From Mermis nigrescens (taxonomy: Eukaryota; Nematoda; Enoplea; Mermithida; Mermithidae), in assembly GCA_036768485.1 (NCBI GenBank), contig JAVLUZ010000273.1, positions 3,701,391 to 3,765,390 on the forward strand: a DNA stretch of 64,000 nucleotides, read 5' to 3'. This document shows positions 22,061 to 33,705 of this stretch, piece by piece (the stretch's first letter is position 1; each line of letters begins with the position of its first letter). Position numbers and translations under genes: made by a program. The notes below the pieces were generated by a model. That model had not been told where the DNA came from. It saw only the letters and a program-made list of their open reading frames with translations, and did no database searches.

Positions 22061-22239
22061 GTGGTGCTCCGGCCAATGGCGCAATGCGTCAGAATCACGC
22101 TCGGATTCAGGGTTGCGGTGTGCTGCTGAGCAATCTGTAGACAGTGTGAAGACCCTGGTTTGCAATTGCTGATGGAGGTCACAATGCGGGTAAACGGGCA
22201 CATCATCATTGTCCAAATCATTGTGCGGATGCGGCAATG

Positions 22240-25200
22240 GTTGCAACGGCAACTCATTCTGGTTGGTGGAAAAACCATATGGACAATACAGCAGCAACAA
22301 TAATGGTCGCCTTGCAGGTCAATACTGTGATTGATCCGCAAACGTATCACGGTTTGGCTGCGTTGTCGGTTGAAGGACTCGTGTCTGCTGCTGGCGCTTG
22401 TGAGAAATATGGTCAGGAATAGCATAAGTATGCAAATGCCTTGATGGATGCGGAGCTAGCCACCCTTCATTGAATTGGCGTTCGCCTAATTGTTGATCAA
22501 ATTGCAAATTTGTTTTGTGAAGACGTTTCAAACGCGCTTTCTCAAAATTTTTAATGCAATGCATGGCACGCGACGTTTTGGCCTTGAAGAATTTGTTAAT
22601 TTTTTGGTTATGTTCTTCCGTAGCATCACAACAAACCGCACACAAAATGGTCAAAAATCGGGGGTGATGGGTAAGGGTTGCTCGGAAAGACAACTTGGGG
22701 GTGGCTCCCCTTCATCCTTTTCCTTGATGATCATACAGGCATTACAAATTTTGATGTGGGTATCAATTTTCAAATCGAGAACATGCCTGCCTATTTTCGC
22801 CACAGATCCTCTTATATCCTGTGAAGAGGCATGACGTTTGCGGGTCAAAACATTGGTTTTGGCCTGCAATTTCTGCCGGTCCTTTCAAATTTTAGCTAAA
22901 TTATCCTGCAATTTATTTCACAAATAATATGACAACTTTCAGCATTGACGATAATGTTCAAAATGAAAAGGCACAACCAATTGTGGATTGGCGGCCATAC
23001 AAACAGCTTTTATCCAGCAATGTAATTCTTCCGCTCATCAATATTTTTAGCCAATTCGGGAAATTCCAGAAAGGCTTCAACCGGGAATTTGGTGTACAAA
23101 GGTTTAATAAATGCGATGCAAATCATATGGCGTAACTGTTCAATCATACGCCAGGCAATAGCCGGGTTGTTATACAAAGCTGCAAAGTAATGGAATTGGC
23201 GGTCTAAAAAATTGAGTAATACTTTTGCGAGCATAACTTCCGGCGATAAAAATATCGGCAGACGATGGTAAGTTGTGTCATAATTGGATTGAAATTTGCA
23301 GAAATTTTAAAAAATGTCAAACATTTGATGCATTGTAATTAAAATTGGTGCCATATGGTATGGCGTGGGTGAAGGAAATAAGGCAAGGCCTCACTAGGAA
23401 TATTGTGGGCTGGATTAAGCAACATTTTGCGCGGCATTTCAAGTGTCGGATGGTATGGGACAAATTCCAACAGAACTTTGTATAGCATAAGTCTGGTTGT
23501 AATAAAGAAACGATTTTGGGCAAAATATGGGTCTGGTTAATATAAACATTGGAATATGCTTGGTTGCGTGATAAATTGCAGTGGTGGTCGTCAATCAGCC
23601 TCAATTGCGACTGGCGTGGCAGCTTACATAATGAGCGGGCGTTGCAGCGCGGCTGAAATTGGCGAATGACACAAATGACAGGCAATCAGTTCATTATAAT
23701 ATCGTTGAACAACGTCCAACATCTTATTATATAACACATTTCTGTGTTCAAGACCAAGCCAAGTGCAAAGATTATGCACATTAACAATGGATAAAAAGTT
23801 TGCGTACATCACGTCCCATAGCAAAACAAGCTGCATTTTGCTGTTGAGCCGTTAATGGACGCGTTAAATTTTCGACCACAGCAGCAACAGACTGTGGTAA
23901 TTTGGCTAAATTTGACGCTATGTGTGGAATACACAATGCATCTAAAACTGCATCTGCATTCAATGTACACAATGATCCTGCCTGGGACTGTGCAATAGAA
24001 TATGCAGCGCTTGTATTTGAAACAGCTGCAGGTGGTTACGTCGCTTCTGGTAATGGCGATGGAATTGCTGTGGTAGTAATGTCCATCGTATGCACAGGAA
24101 TTGAAACAATATTCTCAAACGGAATAATGGACAATGATTGTGAAATAATTGGCTGCGGCTCAATTGATGGCATCAATGTGACAATCAAGCGGAGTAAATA
24201 ACAGAATGTTGGCCAGCAGACGCGTTGCAGTAGAAACAATCCGGGTTTCTGAAGTCAAAGTTATGGCCACACTCAGCAAGGAGCTGGTCACAACCTTAAA
24301 TTTTGGCAAATGAAGAACTGGGCCTTCCAACGCGTATGAAACAAAAGCTGGCATTGACGTAGTGACAATTATACATGGGCAGCAAGGAAATTCTGGGGGG
24401 TGCAAGATTTTTTTGAAAGGTCGAAAAATGGCCTTAAAAAATGGTGGTATGGCGATAAAAACACCATTTTTCGACGTTTCTCATCAAGCACTATCTATTG
24501 GCATCAAAAATTTGCAGAAAAAACTAAAAAATTTTCAAAAATTGAATTCTGGGGGTATTTTGATTTCTGGGGGGGTATTTTGGTTTCTGGGGGGTGCATA
24601 CCCCTCCCCCAACCCCCCCCCACGCCCAGGTGTGGTGACAATGGCAGTAGCCATGGCAATGGCCATAGGAACAGCGGCTGAAAGCGCCAAACTGGACGCC
24701 AAATACGTCAGATACACATCCTAAATCGTAACTTCTTCCTCGTTGGACAAAATTACTTTCAATCGGCTCTCGATTGACCGCCTTTCTTCTTTTTTGGCGG
24801 TGGAGGCGGCAGCAAATGCAGTGGCACTTGTGACAACGGAATAATGGCCCACTGTTTCTCCGGCGCCTGCTTAATGGTAAATTCATTGTTGTTAAAGGAT
24901 AATGGAATTGGCTTGCCGGTTGGCGTAATTTTGTTATTGTTTGTGCAGGCCTCCATAAGAATGTAGACATTGGTCTAATTAGCGGGTTGAGCGCTAAACA
25001 TTTTTCCAATTTTTCCATAATTCAAGTGAGCGGTAAGCTCCACGCCTGGCCGTAACAATTGGGCTGCTCTGGATCAATGTACATATCAAAGAAAAATTCG
25101 GCCAACTGTTTTAATGGATGAGAATCGGCGACAATGGTATGGGCTCAAACAAAAACCTGGGCCATAGCTAGCGTATTGCACAAAACGGATTTTGAGAATA

Positions 25201-26200
25201 ACCATATTGGTGTAATTTGGTATCGGAAATATCACAAATTTTTTGTATGGCGGCTCATAAAAGTGAAAATAAGTGCGACAATTGTTTCCCAGATCATGGC
25301 ACACTAGCCTTCCATCCTCTAGAAATGTTGCTAGCTATTGGTGCAATCCGAACGGCGGTTTTGGGAAACACAAAATATCCCAAACAAAATAAGGCCTAAC
25401 AGGTTCGTGAGTTGAATATAGCGGACAAAAGGTCCATTCCTATCCTGATACGTTGGCAAAAATTGTTTAAAACGAATTTCCCAATCGCGAAAAGCCATGA
25501 ATTCACAATTGTTTACAAATTCGGAATCATAGCCCAAAAATAATCAATTTTGAATTGAATTTTGCGGTTGTAATAATGCCAACATCACAATAAACGATTC
25601 TTGCTTGCTTCATACGAGCATCGTAGCGCCAATGGATCTGAAGGGAACACATAAGGATTTTAATGGTGGACAATAAAAAGTGTTGTTCCACCAACGATCT
25701 TTGCCGTCAATGCATTTCATATGATTTGGAAAGGCTGATTGTATCATTTTCTTATAATGGGTACCGAGTCCAGCAAAATAATTAAGGCAATATTGCTTTG
25801 CGGCAATGGACTAGGGAGCAAAACTGCTTAGCAGCAGCTGCTTCCTCCATTGCCATGCAAAATTTGTTCAAGTTGACTGGGTCGCATCCTTGGAATGAAA
25901 AGCATTGACTAGTTCTGTCCAGGAAGTCCGTTTTGCCACAGGCAGCTTGCTCAGCCAGTTCTGCAAAAGGTGAAATGTCAGATAAGGGTATAGCATGTAC
26001 AGTCTTAGAACCATTTAATGAACGAATTGGTGAGCAATCCGGTAATATTTTCTTCCCAACCAGGTAAGTCCGAAAAATGAATAATCACAGTGGGAGAAAC
26101 CAGGCGGAGTGGTAACTTTTTGAAAACAAAATCACCGGGTACGTACGCATGCTTTTTGGCAATTATATTGTAGTATGGTAAATTTGGCTCTGGCAAAAGT
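22240..26200 (-). pseudogene. ORF-X of retroelement A1, the long region after integrase, broken
   Basis: Directly after the integrase GPY/F module the minus strand carries about 3.4 kb (excluding the MITE) of once-coding sequence with many frameshifts. In order: a PWWP-like start (AYVPGDFV, then VIIHFSDLPGWE near 26050-26130), a conserved block with LGYDSEFVNNCEFMAFRDWE (25440-25530), a linker with KQAPEKQW and a Pro run (24780-24900), a GPVLHLPKFKVVTSSL block (24300), a CHLCH segment (23650), NPAIAWRMIEQLRHM (23140), ICNACM (22740) and LTILCAVCCDATEEHNQKIN (22620) followed by a basic and Gln/Pro-rich tail. The same blocks appear in A2 and A3. I do not recognise the whole protein. Confidence 0.6.
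24370..24634 (+). mobile_element. MITE-1 copy with 8-bp TSD inside ORF-X of A1
   Basis: 265 bp, beginning TATACATGGGCAGC and ending ACGCCCAGGTGTG, with an exact GTGACAAT duplication (24362-24369 and 24635-24642). It interrupts the Pro-rich middle of ORF-X. Confidence 0.92.
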
Positions 26201-27900
26201 CTATTACAATAAACTGAACTAGATGCGTAATTAACAGATTATAAACATAGACAATACGTGCGGTTTTGGGGGTTGGCAAAGCAACAATCCTGTAGGGACC
26301 TACACGTTTAGGCAAAAGTTTACCAATTTTGGGCTGAATTACCGAGATAAAATTGATATACACAAAGTAGGGGCACATTGACTCAGTTTTTCTAAGTCTT
26401 ACTGCGTTTGCCTAGTTTTTGTCATGTGCAGCATTATCCCAAAAATACCAAAGTATGGGCACATTGACTTAGATTTTCTAAAATTTTTTGCGTTCGCCTA
26501 ATTTTTTTTGGTCATGTGCAGCATTATCCTGAAAATACCAAAGTATGGGCACATTGACTAGATTTTCTATAAATAATTTCCGTGTTTTTGTTTGCAAGTT
26601 CCATTCGGTTGTTGTTTGTAGAGTTAAGAGGCAGTCTAGCCGCCTAGACTGGTGCTGCTAGTTGCAGTGACAGTCAGAGGATTAAAGGCACAAAACTGTA
26701 GCAACTTCTAGTTCCTCTCTGATGACCTTGCCTGTTTGTATGATTTTTCTACGTTTTTTGTGTATTTATTCTGTATATATACTCCTGCTTACTTCTCTCA
26801 TTTCACTTAAGTCTTGCACCTCGTAGAACCCGTAATTTCTCATAATATAATTTTTGTGTGCTTTTTATGTACATGTGTATATACTATTTCTTGCGTCTTT
26901 TGTTTCTTTTAAACTAAAGCATGCCTAATTTATTTACCTTTTCTTTATTTATTTATTTATTTATTTTTATATATTGATTGATGACTTTCTGCTATTGAAT
27001 CAGACACAGTGAATTGTTTTTTGTAACGGCTTTATCATATTGCGTTTTTTTTGTTGTTTTTGCGCTTGTGATAAATTTTTAGACGCGATTTTGTGCAAAT
27101 CTTGCAAAGTAAATTTTAAATCTGTGACATATTTTTCTGCAATAGAAGGTAAGTTTTGATTTATTGTAAAATCATTCAAAAGTAATGTATCAAGTGGAAA
27201 TGCGAGTTCACAACGATACAGCATTTTGAAAGGCAAAATATTTGTTGATGCTCGCGGAGTCAGGCCAGATCCTCAAATAACACAAATGGCAAATACTGTT
27301 CCCAATCATACTCATTTGTCGCACTCAATTTAGACAAACCATCAATTAAAGTTCGATTATAACGTTCAATTAGACCATCACATTGCGGGTGATACAGTGT
27401 TGTGAATACTTTTTTGGACCTTAAGCAATTTATAAACTTCCGAAATTAAGGCAGATGTGAAGTTCGAAACCTGATTGCTTAAAAACTGCTTAGGAACGCC
27501 ATAACGTGTGGATGATTTCACATAATAAAAGATTAGCAATAGTTGTAGCTTCAATGTCCAAAACAGCAAAGGCTTCCATGTACTTAGTAAAATAGTCCAT
27601 AAACACAACAATTTGGTCATTCCCAGAAGTCAATCATGGCATATGCTAACAATCACACGCAATAAGTTCAAAAGGCACGGAAACTTCAATCGGTTGCATG
27701 GGAACAGATGCAGAATTTGATGCAACCTTGTGTTGCAAGCACACATCACAATTCTTACACCAAGCAATTACATCATTCTCCATATGTGGCCGTCAATAAC
27801 GCATTTGTATGGCGGACAAAATTTTATGTGATAAAAATGAGCTCCAAAAATAGAATCATGAAAAACGGTCAAAATAAAGCAATGCAACAATAACAAGTTG
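26163..27900 (-). pseudogene. A1 integrase (Ty3/gypsy), interrupted
   Basis: In minus order: remnants of the zinc region (27700-27900), the core with YGVPKQFLSNQVSNFTSALI (about 27430-27510), a post-core block FKMLYRCELAFPLDTLLLNDFTI (27150-27236), a coiled-coil-like spacer with KIASKNLSQAQKQQKK (about 27030), then the GPY/F module IGKLLPKRVGPYRIVALP (26260-26330). The catalytic Asp of the SDQGSN motif is replaced here (SNQVSN). About 610 bp of foreign sequence (26380-26995) splits the spacer from the GPY/F module. Not functional. Confidence 0.8.
26366..26580. repeat. Tandem repeat, period about 86-90 bp
   Basis: The unit GGGCACATTGACT…TGTGCAGCATTATCC…AATACCAAAGTAT occurs starting at 26371, 26457 and (partial) 26547, giving spacings of 86 and 90 bp. 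It sits at the low-coordinate edge of the 610-bp insertion in the A1 integrase. The rest of the insertion (to 26995) is AT-rich with a TTTA microsatellite near 26941-26967 and a short hairpin CAGTCTAG-CCGC-CTAGACTG near 26630. Confidence 0.75.
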
Positions 27901-28320
27901 ATGAACAATAGTCGGCATGCGCTTAGGTTGGAAACAACAAAAAACAATATCGTTTGAAAAATTCCTCACAATATTTTTGAGTTGATAAGTCATTTAAAGC
28001 GATGCAAATGTTATGAAGTCCATCATCAGCGTGCTGCTCTTTGAGTAATTGTGCAGGCGTTAAAATTTTAGCTTTTTCTGCATTGGTAAGTTGGATACAT
28101 TCACGAAAAACGGGAGGGCAATTGTTTGTATGGATTAGTTGGCAGATTGAGATATTAGATGGTAGATTAGGAATATTATCACATGATCAATCAGATGGGA
28201 CAGATTCGGCCTCGGATTCAGAATCTTCCAAGTCTAAATTTGCGATATTAACAACCGATTTGCGCTTGAGTTTATATTTACATTCAGCATGATCGGATTT
28301 AGGATGTCATGATAAAAGAT
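27900..28320 (-). pseudogene. A1 acidic linker between RNase H and integrase
   Basis: The minus strand encodes an acidic segment (NIANLDLEDSESEAESVP) followed by NAEKAKILTPAQL, which aligns with NIANLESEDSESDDESVP and NAEKAEMLTPARL in A3 (52340-52606). This acidic linker distinguishes the A family from elements B and C. Confidence 0.6.
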
Positions 28321-29950
28321 CAGCGGCACAATTATACACACCTGGAACATACACAATTTCATACTCATATTCCTGTAATTTGAGACCTCAGCAACGTAAT
28401 TGACTCAATGGGTCTTCAATGTTCACAAGCCAGGTTAGCGCTTGGTGATCAGTTTTAACAATAAATTTTTACTGTATAAATAATGTCTCTAATGTTTGAT
28501 GGCCCACACAACTGCTAGCGCTCTTTTCCAAAGTAGCTTGGTTACATTTGGCAGAATTAAAATGCGACTAGAGTAGCCAAGAATAAAACGATTCTTTGAT
28601 GGTAAATGTTTCTGTGTTAAAATAGCACCTAACGTGTAGTTATTTGCGTCAGTTGGTAAAATAAATTGATGTTTGTCGTCAAATTTAGGCGATTGCGAAA
28701 TCGGAGGCGAGGTAAATGCTTTTTTCAAAAGTTCAAAGGCGGTTTGATGTTTGTTAGTCCAGCAAAATTCAACATTTTTACAGAGAAGATTGAATAATGG
28801 TTCAGCAATTTTAGTGAGATCTTTGACGAATTTTTTAAACCATTGGGCTAAACCGAGGAATTTTTGCAAGGAATAAACCATTTTCGGAACAGGAAATGCG
28901 ATCTAATTGGCAACTTTAGATAAATCAGGAGCAATGCCGAGCAGAAGTAATACGATGGCCAAGGAATTTTACTTCTGCATGAGCAAATGGCATTTATTAG
29001 GTTTAACCATTGAGTTTGCATTTCGAAGTGCGATGAATATGTTTTTTGAGATCTTGCAAATGTTCGTTAAACGTGCGCATAAAAGATGATATTGTCATCA
29101 ATATAAACTAGGCAAAATTTCCAATTGAGACCTGTGAGCACTAGCTCCAGTAATCTCTGGAAATCTGTGGGCGCATCTTTTTAATCCAAAAGATAAAACT
29201 TCAAATTCATAATGGCCTACAGGGCAAATAAATGCGGTTTTTTCTCGGGATTTATCGTTGAGTGGGATTTGCCAATATCCGGATTTTAGATCTAATGTAC
29301 TAAAATGAGCAGCGGATCCTAACGTATCAATATAATCATTGAGTTGGGAAAGCGGATATACTTGCGTTTTAGTTTACGTCATTCAATCTGTGATAAACAA
29401 TTACAGATCGGAGGAAACTGTCCTTTTTTTTCCAATGAGAAATAGAGGGCTAGCCCAAGGGCTAGTCGCAGGTCAAATAATTTTTTTGGCAAGCATTTCA
29501 TTGATGATTTTGCATAGAATTTTGTCGAGAATGTTTGACACAATATGTTTTTCCAACAATGGGAGGTTATCCCCTGTATCAAGGCGGATGCTGTTAAACA
29601 GGGGCGTATGTCCCAGAAAGAGGTTTTGTTTTTTTAAAGCAAAATAAATAGAATCATATTTTAGACAAAGGTCGCAAATTTTTTGTTGTTCTTGCGAATT
29701 AACGGCGGAACATTGTAAGGCTTTATTTATGGACGAAAAAAGTTCCTGGTGCCCTATCATCTGAGTTGACAATTTGAGACACTACTTCAACATCTGTAGT
29801 TAACGAGCCAATAACATCACCACTAATGATATGAATGGGAGCTACAGAAAAATTACAAACGCGCACTGGGAAAACAATTTGAGATGCATCAATAATTGTA
29901 GGTGCAACAAAAAATGAAGTTTTTCCCATAAAATCAGCCTTACATTCGAT
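28320..29950 (-). pseudogene. A1 reverse transcriptase and RNase H, 5'-truncated
   Basis: RT motifs in minus order: RLDTGDNLP and INEMLAKK before the palm (29473-29600), STLDLKSGYWQIPL (about 29230-29310), HYEFEVLSFGLK (about 29170), the catalytic YIDDNII (about 29090-29112). The connection and RNase H follow: FLGLAQWFKKFVKDLT and LPTDANNYTLGAILTQK (28489-28881), then VPGVYNC (about 28340). A 68-codon frame at 29723-29929 precedes RT. Similarity ends near 29950, before protease or gag, so this copy lost its 5' half. Frameshifts and stops are frequent. Confidence 0.8.
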
Positions 29951-29959
29951 TCAAAGAGC

Positions 29960-31210
29960 AATACCGCTTTTGTGTATGAAAATCTGATTTATTTTCAAGC
30001 ATCCTCTACAGCTTTACCTAACGTTAACAGAGTGTATAAGCTATTCGAATTTCGATGATATCTCGATTCACTGTCAACTTGTGTAAATGAAAAAATATAA
30101 ATTTTGAACAGGCGATGGACTATTTAACGTAAATTTAATTTCAAAAAACCGATTTAAAATGTCATAGCTCAAAAGAGCATATCGACAATTTTTTTAAACT
30201 TTGCTTATAGTTATATCTATTTTTAATGCAAAGTTTAATAAAAATATTTATAGGTGTAGTGTATATAAAAATATTTATACATGCACTAAATATTTTTTGG
30301 TGCAATGGGCCGAATTACTGTCAAAAAAACTTCCCGAAAAATTTACTAAAAATTTGACTTTGCACATTTGTGTAGAGTGCAACAAATGTAAAAAGATTCA
30401 ATGATTTTCTGACAGATTGTTTACGACTCTATATTCGGCACCAAATATTGCTGCTCAGTCTCAAATTTTAGGCAAACAAATTGACAACAAAATGAGTTTT
30501 TCAGGAATGACTGCGTAAAACTGTTTAGTTTATGTTCCACTTTTCACAGAATTTGTATTGCAATTTGTATAAAACTTTTACACGTAGGTTGGGGGCATGT
30601 GTAGATGTAATCGCTATAAATATTTTGAGTGCCTCTCAAAAATTGAGACATAAGCTGAATTTATGTTATAAAAAAATTTAAAATTAACCAAAAAAATCTG
30701 ATTTTACACATTTGTGTAAAGTTGAACAACGTGGCAAAAATTTCCCAATTCTACGAATTTATGAAAGACCATGTATGACTCTAAATTGGCATCGAAAATT
30801 GCTGCTTGGTATCAAATGATGCACAAACAAAATTAACATTAAAATGAATTTTTCGAAAATATGGGTAAAAACTGTTCACTTGATGTTCAACTTCGTATAG
30901 AAAGGGTATCACAATTTTTATTAAACTTTACGTACATGTTAGGGGACATGTGCGCACGTATGCACAGCAAATATTTTTAGTGCTTCTCAAAGATTGACTG
31001 ACTTGGGCACGATTGATGTGAAAAAAAATGTTAAAAAAAGCCGAAAAATTTTGATTTTACACTTTTGTGTGAAGCGCATAAAATGCGAAAAAATTCTAAT
31101 TTTAAATTTTTCTTATTAAGCACATATGGCCCTATAGTCACAACAAATTTTACTGCTCTGTCATTAGTGTAACGGCGGAAAAACTGAGTTTATACAAAAG
31201 TACAAAAAAT
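29960..31210. repeat. Degenerate satellite, period about 350 bp
   Basis: A recognisable block, TTTTACACATTTGTGTAAAGT, recurs at about 30357, 30701 and 31054 (spacings 344 and 353), accompanied each time by a block about ATTGCTGCT and one with AAATATTTT(G/T)AGTGC(C/T)TCTCAAA. A further weak repeat precedes 30300. Divergence between units is high. It abuts the broken 5' end of A1 on one side and R2/MITE sequence on the other. No genes. Confidence 0.7.
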
Positions 31211-31444
31211 TTAGTAAAAAATAACCAGATTTTTTAAACTTTGGATCACTGTAGCTCGATAAATATTCGTTTTTATGAAAAAGGAATGTCGACATGATTC
31301 TTAGCTCCAAAACTGACCCATATATCAAATTTTCAGGGAAACTTTTTTTTTTCAACTTATCATGACTTTGGTCGACCCTCTCGGAAATCGTGTCTTAAAA
31401 AGTCCTATTTTTCCGGCTTATTCTGAATTTTGGAGGGTCCGGAC

Positions 31445-31721
31445 CATACGTGGGCAGCAAGAAAATTCTGGAGGAGGGGTGCAAGATTTTTTTTGAAGGT
31501 CGAAATATGGCCTTAAAAATGGTGGTATGGCGATAAAAACACCATTTTTCGACGTTTCTCATCAAGCACTATCCATTGGCATCAAAAAATTGCGAAAAAA
31601 ACGAAAAAAATTTTCAAAAATTGAATTCTGGGGGGGTATTTTGATTTCTGGGGGGGGGTATTTTGGTTTCTGGGGGGTGCATACCCCCCACAAACCCCCC
31701 CCCCCCCCACGCCCGGGTGTG
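31445..31721 (+). mobile_element. MITE-1 copy with 8-bp TSD
   Basis: 277 bp, CATACGTGGGCAGC to CGCCCGGGTGTG, with an exact GTCCGGAC duplication (31437-31444 and 31722-31729). The right half holds a C run of about 16 bases. Immediately followed by R2. Confidence 0.92.
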
Positions 31722-31764
31722 GTCCGGACCCCCAATTCCCCCCAGAGCTACGTGTCTGGCCGTT

Positions 31765-32325
31765 ACATTGTTCAGTCTATAAGTATAAAACATAGGCAGC
31801 CACATTCTAGAGAAATCTGAGAGGTTAAAAATTTCTTCCCTTGATTATCTAAAAATAGGCTTCCCAGACGATTTAAAATATCCTAAACGATACGATGCGA
31901 GGTTGGGTATTTAGAAAAAATTTCGATTCATTTTTTTCAGCATCACACATCTTTTGTCAGTTGAAGAGTTGATGCCTTCCAGAAGAATATAGTTGTGTGA
32001 TATCCGGACCCCCAATCGATAGTTCACGGAAGACTTCATCAGAATTGAATCTTAGGTACCTTTCTTATTCACTTAGTTCCCCCAGACCGGACCCCCAGAA
32101 TGTTTTTAGCTGCCTATAATTGCTTCCATACTTTTTATATAAATAGCATTAGTAAAAAAATTAAAATAAAACGAGCGGGTTTTTTATGTTATCCACAAGT
32201 TCTGATAAGATTTTGGTCAAAACGCCGAATTTTACTAAAGGTAAACTACTCTGGGGTCTGTCAACTTTATTATGTGTATGCGGATTGCCAGAGCATCTGC
32301 CTGATTCCCAGAACCCCTTTTATTA
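31765..32325. repeat. Long dispersed repeat R2, copy 2
   Basis: Partner of 1660-2300, same orientation, with the landmarks listed there in the same order. This copy lacks about 60 bp that copy 1 has near 2085-2150. Non-coding. Confidence 0.75.
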
Positions 32326-32379
32326 AATATATATTGTCATATGCGACTTAAAAGCAGGGGATCGGACGTATTTTTCGGG

Positions 32380-32720
32380 AGGGAGGGTTTGACCCCCACA
32401 TAAGGCGTTTTTAGCTATCTACTCGCTCAGAAGTCTCAAATTTTCGGCGCTTCGCGCCATACATAAACTCATTTTGACTATATTTTCTTCAATTTTACTC
32501 GATTTTTTCGAATATTTTTTGAATTTTTTTCACATTTTTATGCTCTAGAAAAGAACGAGTATTGTTTGAAACATCAAAAATCTGTGTCTTTGACGCACAC
32601 CCATCGTTTTTAGCCCAGAAAAGGCACTTTCTAAAAATTTTTCGGTTCTGACCCCCAGTATTTCCATATGCTGAACACATATGAGGATGACCAAATGGTT
32701 TTGACCCCACAAAACTGCTT
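32380..32720 (+). repeat. R3 element, copy 1 (distant relative of MITE-1)
   Basis: Contains GCGCTTCGCGCCAT, GAACGAGTATTGTTTGAAAC, TTTTTAGCCCAGAAAAGGCA and a right end near CATATGCTGAACACATATG. Inverted cognates lie at 35655-35930, and a same-strand copy at 54955-55150. The reverse complement follows the same plan as the MITE-1 core (AAAAACAC…TTTTTGACGTTT…GCTCGTT), so R3 and MITE-1 probably share ancestry. Confidence 0.55.
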
Positions 32721-32724
32721 GAAA

Positions 32725-33170
32725 ATGCCTACAGACACTATATTGGCCACGCCTTATTCTGTGGCGGATCCAGGATTATCTGGCATGGGCGGAATCTTAA
32801 ACTTCTAAATAGTGCTAAAAGTTGTCCAAAACATCCGTTTGTTATGCTTGGACTCGGTTTTTTGCCGTTTCTCGATAGGCAGAAATCATTTCAATGAAAA
32901 TTTAAATTCGCGAAAGTTTCCTATGAAAAATGCTCAAAATAGAGGCAAAAATTGGCGCGAAGCAACGAAAAATACTCGAGAAGTCACAGAAATCCGTTTC
33001 TGTGCATAAATTACTATTTCTGAGGTGAAAATAAGTGCCAAGTGAGTCAGTAAATGCCATTAAATAGTATTATCAGGCGCAAAACGCTAGAAAAATGTGA
33101 AAAATCATGATGAAAATGGCTACAACAGCCCCGTGCGCTCATGCGCTCCAATCTTTGCTGAGATAATAGG
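32725..33170. other. No gene; fragment of a CTGTGGCGGATCCAGG-ended MITE
   Basis: The block CTGTGGCGGATCCAGG at 32759-32774 is the same end as in the small element at 3668-3875. No partner end was found. The remainder is AT-rich; a 65-codon frame at 32812-33009 has no recognisable features. Confidence 0.4.
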
Positions 33171-33705
33171 CGAACAGTCCTTAAAGTACACTCTTTATGT
33201 ACAACGCATTCCTCGACATATTCAAAAATTGGCATAAAAAAGAACGGTAAACCTGGCAGTCAGCAAGATTTTCTCTATCTAATTAGTCTATTCTCGTTGT
33301 TGTAAAGACCCGTTTACAGGTCTGAAAATGCGACTGAAGTCAGACAACAAAATTTTTAAATAAGCCTCAATATCATGCGTTGAAATGGAGACTACTACAA
33401 AATAACTTTCATCAGTATGTAGAATGTCCATTTCTCTATAAAGTGATTGCAATTTTATGAAAAATGAACAGGTATTGATGAAGTTATTAGAAATATTCGG
33501 AAACAGTCATTTTTCGCAAAAATTCAAAAAAAGAAATTTTGATGCTTGCTATAATAGCCCAGGAGCATTTTTGTAAATATTTGCTTTACAAATTTTCATC
33601 TGGTACAAAGACCTACCGATGGACAAAATTTCATTTGTTTTTGCAGCAGGTCATCGGAACCGAGTGTGCGAATCTTAACGACAGTTGTTCTCAATTATAT
33701 TACGT
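33171..33705. repeat. Dispersed repeat R1, copy 2 (empty site of the hAT insertion)
   Basis: Runs without interruption from GGCGAACAGTCCTTAAAGT through ACAACGCATTCCTCGACATA to GACCTACCGATGGAC. In copy 1 these parts are separated by the 2.3 kb element at 2675-4986, so this copy shows the pre-insertion state. Confidence 0.8.

Larger units (their letters stand above)
20709..22240 (-). other. A1 sequence between LTR and ORF-X, non-coding
   Basis: Aligns in patches with 37616-38480 and 46042-46870. Conserved landmarks are the purine tract next to the LTR, a block containing CCCCTTGTCCGTTAAGGAGTTA, and an A-rich stretch. No protein frame is conserved. It carries two MITE-1 insertions (21100-21365 and 21792-22060). 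Confidence 0.5.

Noticed and set aside
21870..22425. Recurring frames with TPFFDVSHQALSIGI in many places
   Set aside because: They are translations of MITE-1 DNA. The frame is disrupted differently in each copy and follows nucleotide, not protein, conservation.
26366..26580. Tandem repeat considered as a CRISPR array
   Set aside because: Period of 86-90 bp with diverged units, no constant repeat plus variable spacer pattern, and a eukaryotic context.
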